NCBI GenBank assembly: GCA_043770095.1
Contig: JAYVIR010000015.1
Span: forward strand, 1-50,995
Reading direction: 5' to 3'
Origin: JBGSUZ01 sp043770095
Lineage (GTDB): Bacteria > Bacillota > Clostridia > Peptostreptococcales > Acidaminobacteraceae
DNA: 50,995 nt
Positions 16,095 to 25,068 of the stretch are shown piece after piece. Under the pieces are notes generated by a model. The model worked only from the letters and a program-made list of their open reading frames with translations. It did not search any database and was not told where the DNA came from. A program made the position numbers and the translations under genes. Each line of letters starts with the position of its first letter. The first letter of the stretch is position 1.

Positions 16095-17432
16095 CTAATT
16101 TCTTAGTGCTTCGACCATTTGTTCAACATAAATATAGCCATCAACCTCGGCTATTAGGATTTTTCTACCCAATTGGGTGGACAACGACTCCACTGTCATG
16201 TTGTCCAAAAAGAGGTCTTCATCTGCTTTCATCATGGATCTAGGAATAATCACAAAATCGCCCAATTTCAGGTCTTTGCTTTGCTCTAAGATATCTTCCC
16301 CAACAATTAGTCCGGAAACTGTGATAGATGTTCCAAAAAATTCATTGTTAATTTTTACAACTTCTGTTTGAAGCGGTAATTTCTCATTGACCTTCTGTAC
16401 CATCTGCTTCATGAAAGCATATGCCGAATGCCCTGTAAACAAGGTAGCTGTTTTAGGGGAAAGTCCCGTAACGAGACACTCTTCAAGCGCATCTTCTAAT
16501 TCGATTTTAAACTTTTGCATCAATCCAACGCCATTTTCAAGTTGAATAAACCCTTCATAGTCGTCATAGTCAGGCAATTTTGCATCTGCCATAACATAGA
16601 ACTCATCTGATAAAAAGGCAAATCGTGTTTCAAGGCGCTCTAAAAACGCTTCTTGAAGCCCGTGTACCTGATCGATGACTGCTTGAGATTCTTCTTTTGT
16701 AAAACCTCTAAGCGGTGCTAATCCTTCTCTATATTTGGTCAAGCCAACAGGCACGATTGCCACGCTAACAAGACTTGGATTAAGTTTTGATAAATCTTCA
16801 AGGGTTCTTTGTAGTTCAATGCCATCATTTTCGCCAGGGCAAAGAACAATTTGAGCATTGACTTCAATACGATGCTCAGCAAGTAATTCAAGGCGCTCCA
16901 TTATATTGCCCGCGAAGCGATTATTAAGCATTTTAACTCGCAGCTCCGGATTCGTCGTATGAACGGATACATTAATCGGACTAATCCGGTACTCAATCAT
17001 TCTCGCCAAATCTTTATCTGAAACATTTGTAAGTGTCACAAAATTGCCTTGTAAAAAGGACAATCTTGAATCATCGTCTTTGAAATACAAGGTTTCTCGC
17101 ATGCCTTTAGGCATTTGATCGATAAAACAAAAAGCGCATTGATTCCGGCAAGACTTTGCTTCATCCATAATCGGATTCTCAAATTCGATGCCAATCTCAT
17201 CATAGAACTCTTTATCTATATTAAGGATTTCTATTTCCCCGTTTAACTTTCTAATTTCCAATTTCACATGCTCATCTGCCGTAAGGAACATAAAATCAAT
17301 AATGTCTTCAACCGGTCTTTCGTTGATTGAAATGAGTTCCTCACCAACAACTACACCGAGCTCGAACGCAATTGATCCTTCCATTACAAGTGAAATTCTA
17401 TTTTTTACTTCTTTTCTTAAGCATACTTCCAT
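16095..17432 (-). CDS. DUF512-family radical-SAM protein with PDZ domain
   Basis: A 445-residue protein. An N-terminal PDZ-like domain (about residues 15-60) precedes an unusual iron-sulfur motif, CRNQCAFC, at residues 95-102 with Cys95, Cys99 and Cys102. A radical-SAM barrel and the C-terminal DUF512 domain follow. The family is conserved in Firmicutes next to der and is thought to use an Fe-S cluster, but its reaction is unknown. The open frame begins 22 codons earlier; the ATG at 17432 is chosen because the -35 element of a strong promoter lies at 17493-17498, inside the extension. AAGGTG is 13 bases away, a rather long spacing. Confidence 0.9.
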   Translation of the reverse strand: MEVCLRKEVKNRISLVMEGSIAFELGVVVGEELISINERPVEDIIDFMFLTADEHVKLEIRKLNGEIEILNIDKEFYDEIGIEFENPIMDEAKSCRNQCAFCFIDQMPKGMRETLYFKDDDSRLSFLQGNFVTLTNVSDKDLARMIEYRISPINVSVHTTNPELRVKMLNNRFAGNIMERLELLAEHRIEVNAQIVLCPGENDGIELQRTLEDLSKLNPSLVSVAIVPVGLTKYREGLAPLRGFTKEESQAVIDQVHGLQEAFLERLETRFAFLSDEFYVMADAKLPDYDDYEGFIQLENGVGLMQKFKIELEDALEECLVTGLSPKTATLFTGHSAYAFMKQMVQKVNEKLPLQTEVVKINNEFFGTSITVSGLIVGEDILEQSKDLKLGDFVIIPRSMMKADEDLFLDNMTVESLSTQLGRKILIAEVDGYIYVEQMVEALRN

Positions 17433-17469
17433 AATAAAGACACCACACCTTCTCAATATACACTTGACT

Positions 17470-17498
17470 ATATTACAACAGGTTGGGCCTTGTGTCAA
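17470..17498 (-). promoter_or_regulatory. Strong promoter of the DUF512-der-gpsA operon
   Basis: On the minus strand a perfect TTGACA (17493-17498), a 17-base spacer and TAATAT (17470-17475) form a near-consensus vegetative promoter 37 bases before the DUF512 start codon. Confidence 0.88.
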
Positions 17499-17534
17499 AG
17501 AACCTGTATATGTTCACTTAAATTGTTGCTTTTT

Positions 17535-18320
17535 TTATTGCATTGAGATAAACGCTGCCATTCTGCCAGTGTCGCCATGGTCTCTTCGATGTGAAAAATA
17601 GGCTTCTGATTGACAAATCGTACAATCTTCGCTCACTTCTATTTGGCTATCTAAAAGACCTGTTTGGATTAGATCATCGTAAATGACGCGCTTCATATCC
17701 ATTAGGTAATGCCCTTCTTTAGAGGGCTTAAAACAATGCGGATACTCTACAAATTGTTCATAAACCTCTTGATCCACTTCATAACAACAAGCACTCGCCG
17801 CTGGTCCAATGACCACTTTTAAATCGCTTATTCTTGAGCCGTAGGTCTTAGTCATAAACGCTATGCCTTGATTGGCAATTTTTAGATTAGTACCCTTCCA
17901 ACCGCTGTGCACCATTCCAATGACTCTCAAAATAGGATCATAGAAAAATATAGGGGTACAGTCGGCATAAAATGTCATTAAAAGCGTCTTCGTTTGTGTT
18001 GTAAACACGCCATCTGTTGACTTGATTATATGAACGTCATAACCATCCCTAACAGTCTTTTCAAAATCCGCCGATTCAAAATTCACCAAGTGATCTTGGT
18101 GAATTTGTTCAGTAAAGACAAGGGTTTTAGGCTTCACATCCGTATCTAATGTTTGAATAAGATGCTTAATATTTTCCCATGCTTCGTCTTGATAGTGGAA
18201 AGACAAAAGACCCATATGTTGATTGCCAAAAGGCAAATCTACAATGCCGCCATTTTTGTAAGTGAAGCCATGAATACACTCGCTGTACTGTTCTAGTAGT
18301 TTAAACGTTTTATAATTCAT
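17535..18320 (-). CDS. pgeF: YlmD/PgeF-type multicopper purine nucleoside phosphorylase-like protein
   Basis: A 261-residue protein of the laccase-like DUF152 family. The metal-binding trio typical of the family is visible: His74 in EQIHQDH, Cys121 in ADCTPI and His138 in HSGWKGT. Members have been described as purine nucleoside phosphorylase/adenosine deaminase enzymes and, in E. coli, as an editing factor for peptidoglycan precursors containing L-Ser. Either role is possible here and the cell-wall cluster is nearby. It starts five bases after nrdR with a weak Shine-Dalgarno sequence, so coupled expression is likely. Confidence 0.88.
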   Translation of the reverse strand: MNYKTFKLLEQYSECIHGFTYKNGGIVDLPFGNQHMGLLSFHYQDEAWENIKHLIQTLDTDVKPKTLVFTEQIHQDHLVNFESADFEKTVRDGYDVHIIKSTDGVFTTQTKTLLMTFYADCTPIFFYDPILRVIGMVHSGWKGTNLKIANQGIAFMTKTYGSRISDLKVVIGPAASACCYEVDQEVYEQFVEYPHCFKPSKEGHYLMDMKRVIYDDLIQTGLLDSQIEVSEDCTICQSEAYFSHRRDHGDTGRMAAFISMQ

Positions 18321-18325
18321 AATGC

Positions 18326-18787
18326 TTACCGTTGTTTTTCGGCTAATAATTTTGTCAGTTCATCAATAAAAGTATTGATGTCTTTAAATTGTCTATAAAC
18401 AGAAGCAAACCGGACATAAGCGACTTCATCCAACTCTTTGAGTGAGTTCATGATCATTTCGCCTATCAATTGTGACGCAACCTCTTTCTCCATGCTGTTA
18501 TTAAGATAGGTTTCAATTTGATCTACGATGTATTCCATCTGATCTATAGAAACAGGTCTTTTTTCACAAGCACGAATTAATCCGTTTAACACTTTATTGC
18601 GATTAAAGGATTCTCGAGTGCCGTCTTTTTTGACCACAATTAGCGGAATTTCTTCTATTTTTTCATAGGTAGTAAATCGATTCTTACATGAAATACATTC
18701 ACGTCTTCTTCGAATAGCACTCCCTTCTTCTGTCGACCTCGTATCAATGACCTTCGATTCTTCATAATGACAAAATGGACAATGCAA
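18326..18787 (-). CDS. nrdR: Ribonucleotide-reductase repressor NrdR
   Basis: A 153-residue regulator. The N-terminal zinc ribbon uses Cys3/Cys6 (CPFC) and Cys31/Cys34 (CISC), and the ATP-cone domain starts near residue 49 (VVKKDGTRESFNRNKV). NrdR senses ATP/dATP and represses ribonucleotide reductase genes. The longest frame starts at 18820, but GGAGG is eight bases before a TTG at 18787, and translation from that TTG puts the zinc ribbon at the N-terminus as in the family. The upstream extension would overlap the ftsZ terminator. No nrd genes or clear NrdR boxes are in this window. Confidence 0.95.
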   Translation of the reverse strand: MHCPFCHYEESKVIDTRSTEEGSAIRRRRECISCKNRFTTYEKIEEIPLIVVKKDGTRESFNRNKVLNGLIRACEKRPVSIDQMEYIVDQIETYLNNSMEKEVASQLIGEMIMNSLKELDEVAYVRFASVYRQFKDINTFIDELTKLLAEKQR

Positions 18788-18810
18788 CTTAGTCACCTCC
18801 CTTAAACTGA

Positions 18811-18835
18811 CAAAAACCACCTGAAACAGGTGGTT
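18811..18835 (-). terminator. Terminator of ftsZ
   Basis: AACCACCT and AGGTGGTT form an 8-bp stem with a five-base loop. On the minus strand it is followed by TTTTTG, starting nine bases after the ftsZ stop. Confidence 0.88.
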
Positions 18836-18843
18836 GAATTTGC

Positions 18844-20010
18844 CTATCTTTTCTTTCTTAAGAACGTTGGAATATCATACTCTGTTGCGTCTAATAACTC
18901 AGCTGCTTCTTCAGCTATAACCGGCTCTGGAACAACAACTTCCACTTTAGGTTCTACAACCTGAACTGGAGGCGGCGTTGCCTGAACAACTTGTTGCGGA
19001 GAGTATGGTGATACGTATTGCGGCATTTGCTGTGCATTTTGAAGTGCCAAATCAACACCATCTTCAAATCCAGTTGCAATCACTGTAATACGAATTTCAT
19101 CTTTAAGAGATTCATCAATAACAGCACCAAAGATAATGTTTGCCTCGAAATCAGCAGCTTCTTGAACAATTGCAGCCGCTTCATTGATTTCATAAAGGCC
19201 AAGACTTGGGCCACCCGTGATATTAAGCAAAACGCCTTTTGCGCCATTGATAGTCGTTTCTAGAAGTGGTGAATGAATCGCTTGCTTAGCAGCTTCCACC
19301 GCTCTGTTTTCGCCGCTCGCACGACCAACGCCCATGTGAGCAAGTCCACGTTCATGCATAATCGTCTTAACGTCCGCAAAGTCAAGATTTACAAGGCCAG
19401 GTATTGCAATAAGATCTGAAATACCTTGTACGCCTTGTCTTAAAACATCATCTGCAATTTTGAACGCATCTACAATAGACGTACGTTTTTCAACTACTTG
19501 AAGCAATCTATCATTTGGAATCGTTACAAGCGTATCAACTCTTTTTCTAAGTTCTTCAATGCCTTTATCCGCATGAAGCATTCGTCTTCTGCCCTCAAAA
19601 GTGAAGGGTTTCGTTACTACTCCAACCGTTAAAATACCCATTTCCTTTGCAATTTGAGCAACAATTGGAGCTGCACCAGTACCTGTACCGCCACCCATGC
19701 CTGCTGTAACAAATACCATATCAGCACCTTGAAGTGCTTGATATACGTCATCTCTGCTTTCTTCAGCTGCCTTGCTTCCAATTTCAGGATTTGCACCAGC
19801 ACCTAAACCGCGAGTTAACTTTTCACCAATTTGTATTTTATACTCGGCTTTTGAATTATATAAAGCTTGTTTATCTGTATTAATTGCAATAAATTGAACA
19901 CCTTGTAAATTGGCTTCGATCATGCGATTTACGGCATTATTACCACCGCCACCTACACCAACCACTTTAATATGTGCAAATTGTTCTGTATCCATATCGA
20001 ATTCTAACAT
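18844..20010 (-). CDS. ftsZ: Cell-division tubulin FtsZ
   Basis: A 388-residue GTPase that polymerises into the Z-ring. The glycine-rich GTP-binding loop GGGTGTG is at residues 106-112, and the T7-loop region with NLDFAD is intact. A Pro/Val/Glu-rich linker leads to the conserved C-terminal peptide DIPTFLRKKR, which binds partners such as SepF. The open frame extends 22 codons further, but AGGGGG just before the ATG at 20010 and the normal FtsZ N-terminus set the start. It ends the division cluster. ftsA is not upstream; sbp is. A near-palindrome lies 89 bases before the start. Confidence 0.98.
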   Translation of the reverse strand: MLEFDMDTEQFAHIKVVGVGGGGNNAVNRMIEANLQGVQFIAINTDKQALYNSKAEYKIQIGEKLTRGLGAGANPEIGSKAAEESRDDVYQALQGADMVFVTAGMGGGTGTGAAPIVAQIAKEMGILTVGVVTKPFTFEGRRRMLHADKGIEELRKRVDTLVTIPNDRLLQVVEKRTSIVDAFKIADDVLRQGVQGISDLIAIPGLVNLDFADVKTIMHERGLAHMGVGRASGENRAVEAAKQAIHSPLLETTINGAKGVLLNITGGPSLGLYEINEAAAIVQEAADFEANIIFGAVIDESLKDEIRITVIATGFEDGVDLALQNAQQMPQYVSPYSPQQVVQATPPPVQVVEPKVEVVVPEPVIAEEAAELLDATEYDIPTFLRKKR

Positions 20011-20098
20011 GAGTATCCCCCTTAGTATGACTTGTATCCTCAGCGAATAAAATTCGTTCCTTAAAAGAGCAAGCATTTCAAACTCTATTCTTCGTCTT

Positions 20099-20120
20099 AC
20101 GTAAATAACGCGTTATACGT
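20099..20120. promoter_or_regulatory. Near-palindrome upstream of ftsZ
   Basis: A 22-bp sequence centred on ACGCGT contains the perfect core TAACGCGTTA with outer ACGTA/TACGT arms offset by two bases. A TTGACG that could be a -35 element overlaps its right edge on the minus strand. I could not identify a clear matching -10, so the promoter is uncertain and the operator role is inferred from symmetry and position only. Confidence 0.4.
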
Positions 20121-20207
20121 CAAATAAAGTATCTTTCTATATAATACCATAATACTTGGTGATTTAAAAACAGATATATGCAAGTTTTTAATAAAGTTCT
20201 CTACATT

Positions 20208-20561
20208 TTACGTTTTTTTTCGATTTTTACGAAAATCTTCAATAAATTGTCTGCGAATAATCGCTAAGTTGTTAAATAGTCGGACTCCAAAGGCAAAAAC
20301 AGCGGCATAATAAATGGGTACACCAAGGTTATCTCCAATGTAAGCGAGAAACGCTGCCAGTATTGCATTTGTAAAAAAACCGGATAAAAATATAACTGGA
20401 TCAAATTTACCATCTAATGACGATCGCACAGCTCCGAAAACTGAATCGATTGCAGCTAAAATTGCTACTGAAAAATAGACTGAATAACTCGTCGCGATCG
20501 TCAGTGGTATGAGAAATCCTAAAGCCAATCCCAATACAATGCCTAATATTGCAATAATCAT
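20208..20561 (-). CDS. sbp: Small basic protein Sbp (DUF1290)
   Basis: A 117-residue membrane protein with about three hydrophobic segments and a basic C-terminal tail (RRQFIEDFRKNRKKT). The conserved segments VAILAAIDSVFGAVRSSLDG and the region ending GVRLFNNLAIIRR identify the Sbp family found beside ftsZ in Gram-positive bacteria. The function is unknown; co-localisation suggests an envelope or division role. GGAGGG precedes the start at nine-base spacing, and the gene overlaps the upstream DUF881 stop by four bases. Confidence 0.92.
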   Translation of the reverse strand: MIIAILGIVLGLALGFLIPLTIATSYSVYFSVAILAAIDSVFGAVRSSLDGKFDPVIFLSGFFTNAILAAFLAYIGDNLGVPIYYAAVFAFGVRLFNNLAIIRRQFIEDFRKNRKKT

Positions 20562-21286
20562 TTAACGACGCCCTCCACATTTTTCATATACTTTGTTCCT
20601 TGCAGACTTGGGTATGCAGGAACTGTAATGCTAACACTTGTATTTGTTTCGACAAATATACCCATATCTCTTAGAATATTCGCATAGCCATCAGGTCCGT
20701 CTACTACTTCAAGCAATCTATTTTTATCCCCAATAGCACGAATAATAAAAGGTTGTGCAAATACCTGGTCATTTATGCGAATGGTTGGGCCAGTGCAATA
20801 CAATTCCGTTTTCGAGAGCAAAATGCGTTGTCCGTTTATACTAATAGCTTCTGCACCCGACGAACGTATATCCGCTATCAAGGCTCTCATATCATAATCA
20901 TGAACGATTAAGTCGTTCGGATTTTCATTTTCTCCCAGTTCTCTTTCAGCATCTGTGACAATCACCACTATTCCTTGACCTTCAAGTGCTGTAAGTCCTG
21001 CAAAAGCCTTATATTTATTTAAATTTTCTTCAATAATCGATCCGATGCCACCTTCACCATACTTAGCATCCTCATAAGCACTCTTCTTATCCTGTAACTC
21101 AAGCTGCTTTTCATGAAGTTGGTCTACTTCTGCTTGTTCTTTCAAAAGGGTGTTTTGCAAGTTGCTAATGTCCGTGAATTGAACATATTTATATCCCAAC
21201 TGAGAAAGCCTAAGTTGAAATGCAATCAGCATGCCAAGGATTACCATGAGAATGAGGATAACACTTTGACCTTTTTTCAATTTCAT
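20558..21286 (-). CDS. DUF881-family membrane protein (second copy)
   Basis: A 242-residue protein with one N-terminal membrane segment (about residues 8-26), a coiled coil at about 40-75 and an extracytoplasmic DUF881 domain (from about 85; motifs YKAFAGLTALEGQGI and GAEAISINGQRIL). The family is regularly linked to division genes in Firmicutes and Actinobacteria, without a defined biochemical function. GGGGTG stands before the ATG. It is a paralogue of the gene directly upstream and is coupled to sbp. Confidence 0.9.
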   Translation of the reverse strand: MKLKKGQSVILILMVILGMLIAFQLRLSQLGYKYVQFTDISNLQNTLLKEQAEVDQLHEKQLELQDKKSAYEDAKYGEGGIGSIIEENLNKYKAFAGLTALEGQGIVVIVTDAERELGENENPNDLIVHDYDMRALIADIRSSGAEAISINGQRILLSKTELYCTGPTIRINDQVFAQPFIIRAIGDKNRLLEVVDGPDGYANILRDMGIFVETNTSVSITVPAYPSLQGTKYMKNVEGVVK

Positions 21287-21309
21287 GAAATCACCCCACT
21301 GTCTGCAAT

Positions 21310-22026
21310 CTATTCAACCACATTTGAATACCTAAATTCAATCAATCCATTATACTTTGGAATTGTTACTTTCTCCATTTTTTTTATATCAAGTTCATAA
21401 TTTTTTTCCCTAATGACAGAAACAATGCCAAAACGTCCAGTTAACGCACCTTCTAGCGTCTGAGAATTACCAATTACTTTTATAATAAAGGGTGCCAACT
21501 GAGGCACTTTATTGATATTGATATTTTCACCTGCTGCGCGTATTTCTGTGTGGCTAAGAATCCTTTGATTGTTAATGGAAATAGCCTCTGCACCTGCCGC
21601 ATTTAACTCATTTACCAAATTCACGATTACTTCATAATCATAAACCAGATTATTTTCATAAGTACTATTTATATCTTTAGAAGGATTGTCTATAAAGATT
21701 TCAATGCCTGGCCCGTATACATCTGTAAGACCGGCAAAAGCCTTATACTTTAAAAGTGATTCATTTAAATTTTTGATAACCACATTTCCTTTAGATTCCG
21801 CGCTCTCAATTTCAGAAAGTTTGCCTTCTAAACTTTGTATTTCCGAAGTCAATAGTTCTTTCTCATTCTTTAATTTTGTCAATTCTCCAACCAGTTGTGC
21901 CGATTTTTGACTTGGTGTTTGACCTTGTAAAAATTTATTTTGAACTGTCTTAAATTGCAAAGACATAATGACACCCAATAGAATGCATACTGAACCGATC
22001 CACAATGCATCACGTTTTAGTTTCAC
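21310..22026 (-). CDS. DUF881-family membrane protein (first copy)
   Basis: A 238-residue paralogue of the next gene, with the same plan: an N-terminal membrane segment (about residues 10-28), a coiled coil (about 40-75) and a DUF881 domain (YKAFAGLTDVYGPGIEIF, GAEAISINNQRIL). The first in-frame start is a TTG at 22032 only two bases from AGGAGG; the GTG at 22026 has eight-base spacing and is preferred. It follows ftsQ by 12 bases, in the slot near ftsQ and ftsZ where ftsA is often found. The function is unknown. Confidence 0.88.
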   Translation of the reverse strand: MKLKRDALWIGSVCILLGVIMSLQFKTVQNKFLQGQTPSQKSAQLVGELTKLKNEKELLTSEIQSLEGKLSEIESAESKGNVVIKNLNESLLKYKAFAGLTDVYGPGIEIFIDNPSKDINSTYENNLVYDYEVIVNLVNELNAAGAEAISINNQRILSHTEIRAAGENININKVPQLAPFIIKVIGNSQTLEGALTGRFGIVSVIREKNYELDIKKMEKVTIPKYNGLIEFRYSNVVE

Positions 22027-22038
22027 TGCCAAAACCTC

Positions 22039-22776
22039 CTAATTGCCGAATGGCTTGTAAATGGGTAGACCATCACTACTGACGTCGATAAGACCCGATT
22101 TGATTTTTTTCGAATTTAAATTATCATATATTTCCGCAAAGTTGTTAAACCGGATTTCTGCATTCTTTCCATCACCAAATGAGGCTTTTAAACCCTGCTT
22201 GGTATACACAATCAAACAATCATTCGAATAATCAATTTTAGCTAAAAATGCAATATGAGATTTATTCATTAATTGCTTCAATTTAACAATTTGCTCTAAA
22301 ATTTTATATTGGTCAACAGTAATTTTTTTTCCAATTTTAAATTCTTTAAACGTCAAACCTTCCAAAATAGTGGCATCATATGCCATCTTATCCACTCTAA
22401 GAACTTGTAACTGATCATCCAAAACAATATAGAAGCCTGCATTAGGAATAGCAAAACTATCATTTCTATATTTGATTTCTAAAATAATTTTTTGTGGCCA
22501 ACTTTTTTTTAGTTTCGCATCCAAAATATACGGATGTGATTTCAATTGACTGATTACCTTTTTTTCACTTAAAAATGGCAAAATGGTTTCACCGTATTTA
22601 ATATGAGCAGCCTCTAAAATTTCACGTTCTGTTGTAAATGAATTTAAATTTACTTTAACGTGATTGATTTTAAATAGCGGTGTAAAAAAAGTTGTACTTA
22701 CTAAAAGCGCAGATAAAGCGCCGCTGATGATCGCTAATTTTATTTTTTTGCGTTCTGTATTCTCTCCGTATTTCAT
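22039..22776 (-). CDS. ftsQ: Cell-division protein FtsQ/DivIB
   Basis: A 245-residue bitopic protein with a basic cytoplasmic N-terminus, one membrane segment (about residues 13-33), a POTRA domain (about 36-105, FKINHVKVNLNSFTTEREIL) and an FtsQ beta domain. It forms the FtsQ-FtsL-FtsB type subcomplex that controls septal peptidoglycan synthesis. GGAG precedes the ATG. It lies between murG and the DUF881 pair, the usual dcw slot. Sequence similarity in this family is low, so context contributes to the call. Confidence 0.88.
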   Translation of the reverse strand: MKYGENTERKKIKLAIISGALSALLVSTTFFTPLFKINHVKVNLNSFTTEREILEAAHIKYGETILPFLSEKKVISQLKSHPYILDAKLKKSWPQKIILEIKYRNDSFAIPNAGFYIVLDDQLQVLRVDKMAYDATILEGLTFKEFKIGKKITVDQYKILEQIVKLKQLMNKSHIAFLAKIDYSNDCLIVYTKQGLKASFGDGKNAEIRFNNFAEIYDNLNSKKIKSGLIDVSSDGLPIYKPFGN

Positions 22777-22829
22777 GATTGACTCTCCAATTTAAAACCT
22801 TCAATTTATACAGGTCTTACAAAGCGATA

Positions 22830-23930
22830 TTAAAGCAGCAATAAGAAATCTTTCACAATTTCGTCCGCTGCTTTTGCGTTAGGCAAAGATTCAAAGGCTT
22901 TTTCCATTTCTTTGAGTCGATTGCTATTTTCTAAACATTCTACAATAAATTGTGATATTTTGGTATCTATCAACTCTGATTCCTTAATCATCATGCTCAC
23001 GCCCATTCGCTTCATTTCTAAAGCATTGTACGTTTGATGATCATCAGCCACATTGGGTGAGGGAATTAAAATAGATGGGGTTCTCACAGCTAAAAGTTCC
23101 GCTAAAGAGGTTGCTCCTGCTCTCCCGATAACAAGGTCAGCGGCGCAAATATATTTTGGAATGTCAAAAATATAATCTTTGACACTGGCATTCGAACCTA
23201 ATTGAAATCCAGCTTGGTCAATCGATTTTACAAACTTTTCATAATAACTTTTACCCGTAACGTGTATTAATTTCACTTTCTTTTCGTTTTTAAAAAAATT
23301 AAGGACCAATAGCATGGTATCATTAATTTTTTTAGCGCCACCGCTACCACCAAATGAGACTACAAAAAACATTTCAGGATTAATTCCCAATTCTGATCTA
23401 CAAGCTTTTTTATCAAGCGATTCAAAAGCATTCCTTACAGGATTTCCCGTAATAACGACTTTGCTTTTATTTTTAAAATATTGCGCACTCTCAGCATAAC
23501 TTAAATAGATGCGATTTACAAATTTCGAAAGAATTTTATTGGTTTTTCCCGGATAAACATTTTGCTCATGAATCGCGGTTTTTACGCCAAGAAGAGCTGC
23601 CGCTAAAACGACAGGGCCTGCGACATATCCGCCAGTTCCAATAACCAAATCAGGTTTAAATCTACGTACAATTCCGAACGAATCCTTTAATGCCCAAGTT
23701 GCCTTTTTTACCGTATTCATTTTATTAATTGTATTTTTCGAGTTAAAACCCTTAACGTCTATTGTTTGAAAAGGAATGCCTGTTTTATGAATAACTTCAT
23801 TTTCCAATCCTTTTTTCGTGCCCACATACAAAAATTCAGCATCTGGATGCCTACTTTTAATCTCTTCTATTATTGCGAGTGCAGGGTAAATATGTCCGCC
23901 AGTGCCGCCACCAGTTACCAATACTTTCAT
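22830..23930 (-). CDS. murG: UDP-GlcNAc:lipid I N-acetylglucosaminyltransferase MurG
   Basis: A 366-residue peripheral membrane GT-B glycosyltransferase that adds GlcNAc to lipid I to make lipid II. The N-terminal acceptor motif GGGTGGH is at residues 7-13. The C-terminal UDP-GlcNAc site is recognisable (VSFGGSGGAKKIND, then GRAGATSLAELLA). AAGGAG lies seven bases before the ATG at 23930. An ATG two codons upstream lies against that signal and overlaps the ftsW stop; it is less likely. It is directly downstream of ftsW. Confidence 0.97.
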   Translation of the reverse strand: MKVLVTGGGTGGHIYPALAIIEEIKSRHPDAEFLYVGTKKGLENEVIHKTGIPFQTIDVKGFNSKNTINKMNTVKKATWALKDSFGIVRRFKPDLVIGTGGYVAGPVVLAAALLGVKTAIHEQNVYPGKTNKILSKFVNRIYLSYAESAQYFKNKSKVVITGNPVRNAFESLDKKACRSELGINPEMFFVVSFGGSGGAKKINDTMLLVLNFFKNEKKVKLIHVTGKSYYEKFVKSIDQAGFQLGSNASVKDYIFDIPKYICAADLVIGRAGATSLAELLAVRTPSILIPSPNVADDHQTYNALEMKRMGVSMMIKESELIDTKISQFIVECLENSNRLKEMEKAFESLPNAKAADEIVKDFLLLL

Positions 23931-23932
23931 TT

Positions 23933-25063
23933 TCATTCTCCTTCGATGCCTTCAACACCACGATCATGACGTTCCACTGTTTGTCTAGAAATATTAAGTA
24001 AAATCCCCATCAGTGTCAATAACAAAAATAAAAAATTACCCCCGTAACTAATAAATGGCAATGGTAGTCCTGTAACCGGCATAGATGAAGTTGCAACAGC
24101 CAAATTTATCATTACTTGAATACCAACTAACGCTGTAATACCCGTAGCAAGAAGGCTTCCAAACAAATCTGGCGCATTAATGGCAATTTTAATACCTCTA
24201 TAAATTAAGGTAAGAAAAATCATTATAATGACAACACTGCCAACCCAACCGAGTTCTTCACCGATTGTCGCAAAGATAAAGTCATTTTGAGGTTCTGGAA
24301 TATACAATTTATTGAGTGTGCTTTGACCTAAACCTACACCAAAAATGCCACCCGTACCAAGCGCATACAACGACTGAACTACTTGATAACCATCGCCTTT
24401 TGTGTCTTTAAAGGGATCTAAAAAAGTTGTAAACCGCTTCATCCGATACTCACTTGTAGCAATTGCCAGAATAATTGCTGAAATACCTCCAGCTGCGAGC
24501 GCCAACAAGTGACTGATTCTAACACCAGCAACATAGATCATCACAATCACCACCAACGATAACGTGATAGCTGTGCTTAAGTTTGGCTGTAGAATAACCA
24601 ATCCTGAATAAATGGCAATAATTGCTAAAAATGGCACCATTCCTTCTTTAAATAAATGCAAATAGCGACGTCTTTTTACCAACTGATCTGATACAAAAAC
24701 AATAAGAGCCAACTTTGCAAATTCAGAAGGCATGAGTGTTGTCGGCCCAATATCTAACCAGCGCCGTGCACCATTTATTTTTACGCCAAGCGGCGTAAAC
24801 AACAAGAGCAATAACACTAGACTCGTAATAAAAAGAGGCCATGAAATTCTTCTCCAAAAATGATAATCAATATTCATGGTGAAGCCCATAGAAATGAATC
24901 CAAGTACTACCCACAAAATTTCTTTTTTTAAGAATAAAAATTTATTTTCCCAAATTGCCATTGCATAGTAGTAACTAGAGCTAAAAACCATCATCACACC
25001 TAGAAATACTAAAATAACAATGCACAACATCAAGGTTAAATCGATTGATTTGAATTTTTTCAT
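23933..25063 (-). CDS. ftsW: SEDS glycosyltransferase FtsW
   Basis: A 376-residue polytopic SEDS protein with about ten membrane segments. The hallmark regions are visible: GARRWLDIGP near residues 95-105, the QPNLSTAI segment, and GLPLPFISYGG near 335-350. FtsW polymerises lipid II at the septum together with a class B PBP, which is encoded upstream in the same cluster. SpoVE is an alternative name in spore formers, but no sporulation genes accompany it. It starts five bases after murD with GGAG at the start. Confidence 0.94.
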   Translation of the reverse strand: MKKFKSIDLTLMLCIVILVFLGVMMVFSSSYYYAMAIWENKFLFLKKEILWVVLGFISMGFTMNIDYHFWRRISWPLFITSLVLLLLLFTPLGVKINGARRWLDIGPTTLMPSEFAKLALIVFVSDQLVKRRRYLHLFKEGMVPFLAIIAIYSGLVILQPNLSTAITLSLVVIVMIYVAGVRISHLLALAAGGISAIILAIATSEYRMKRFTTFLDPFKDTKGDGYQVVQSLYALGTGGIFGVGLGQSTLNKLYIPEPQNDFIFATIGEELGWVGSVVIIMIFLTLIYRGIKIAINAPDLFGSLLATGITALVGIQVMINLAVATSSMPVTGLPLPFISYGGNFLFLLLTLMGILLNISRQTVERHDRGVEGIEGE

Positions 25064-25068
25064 TGATT

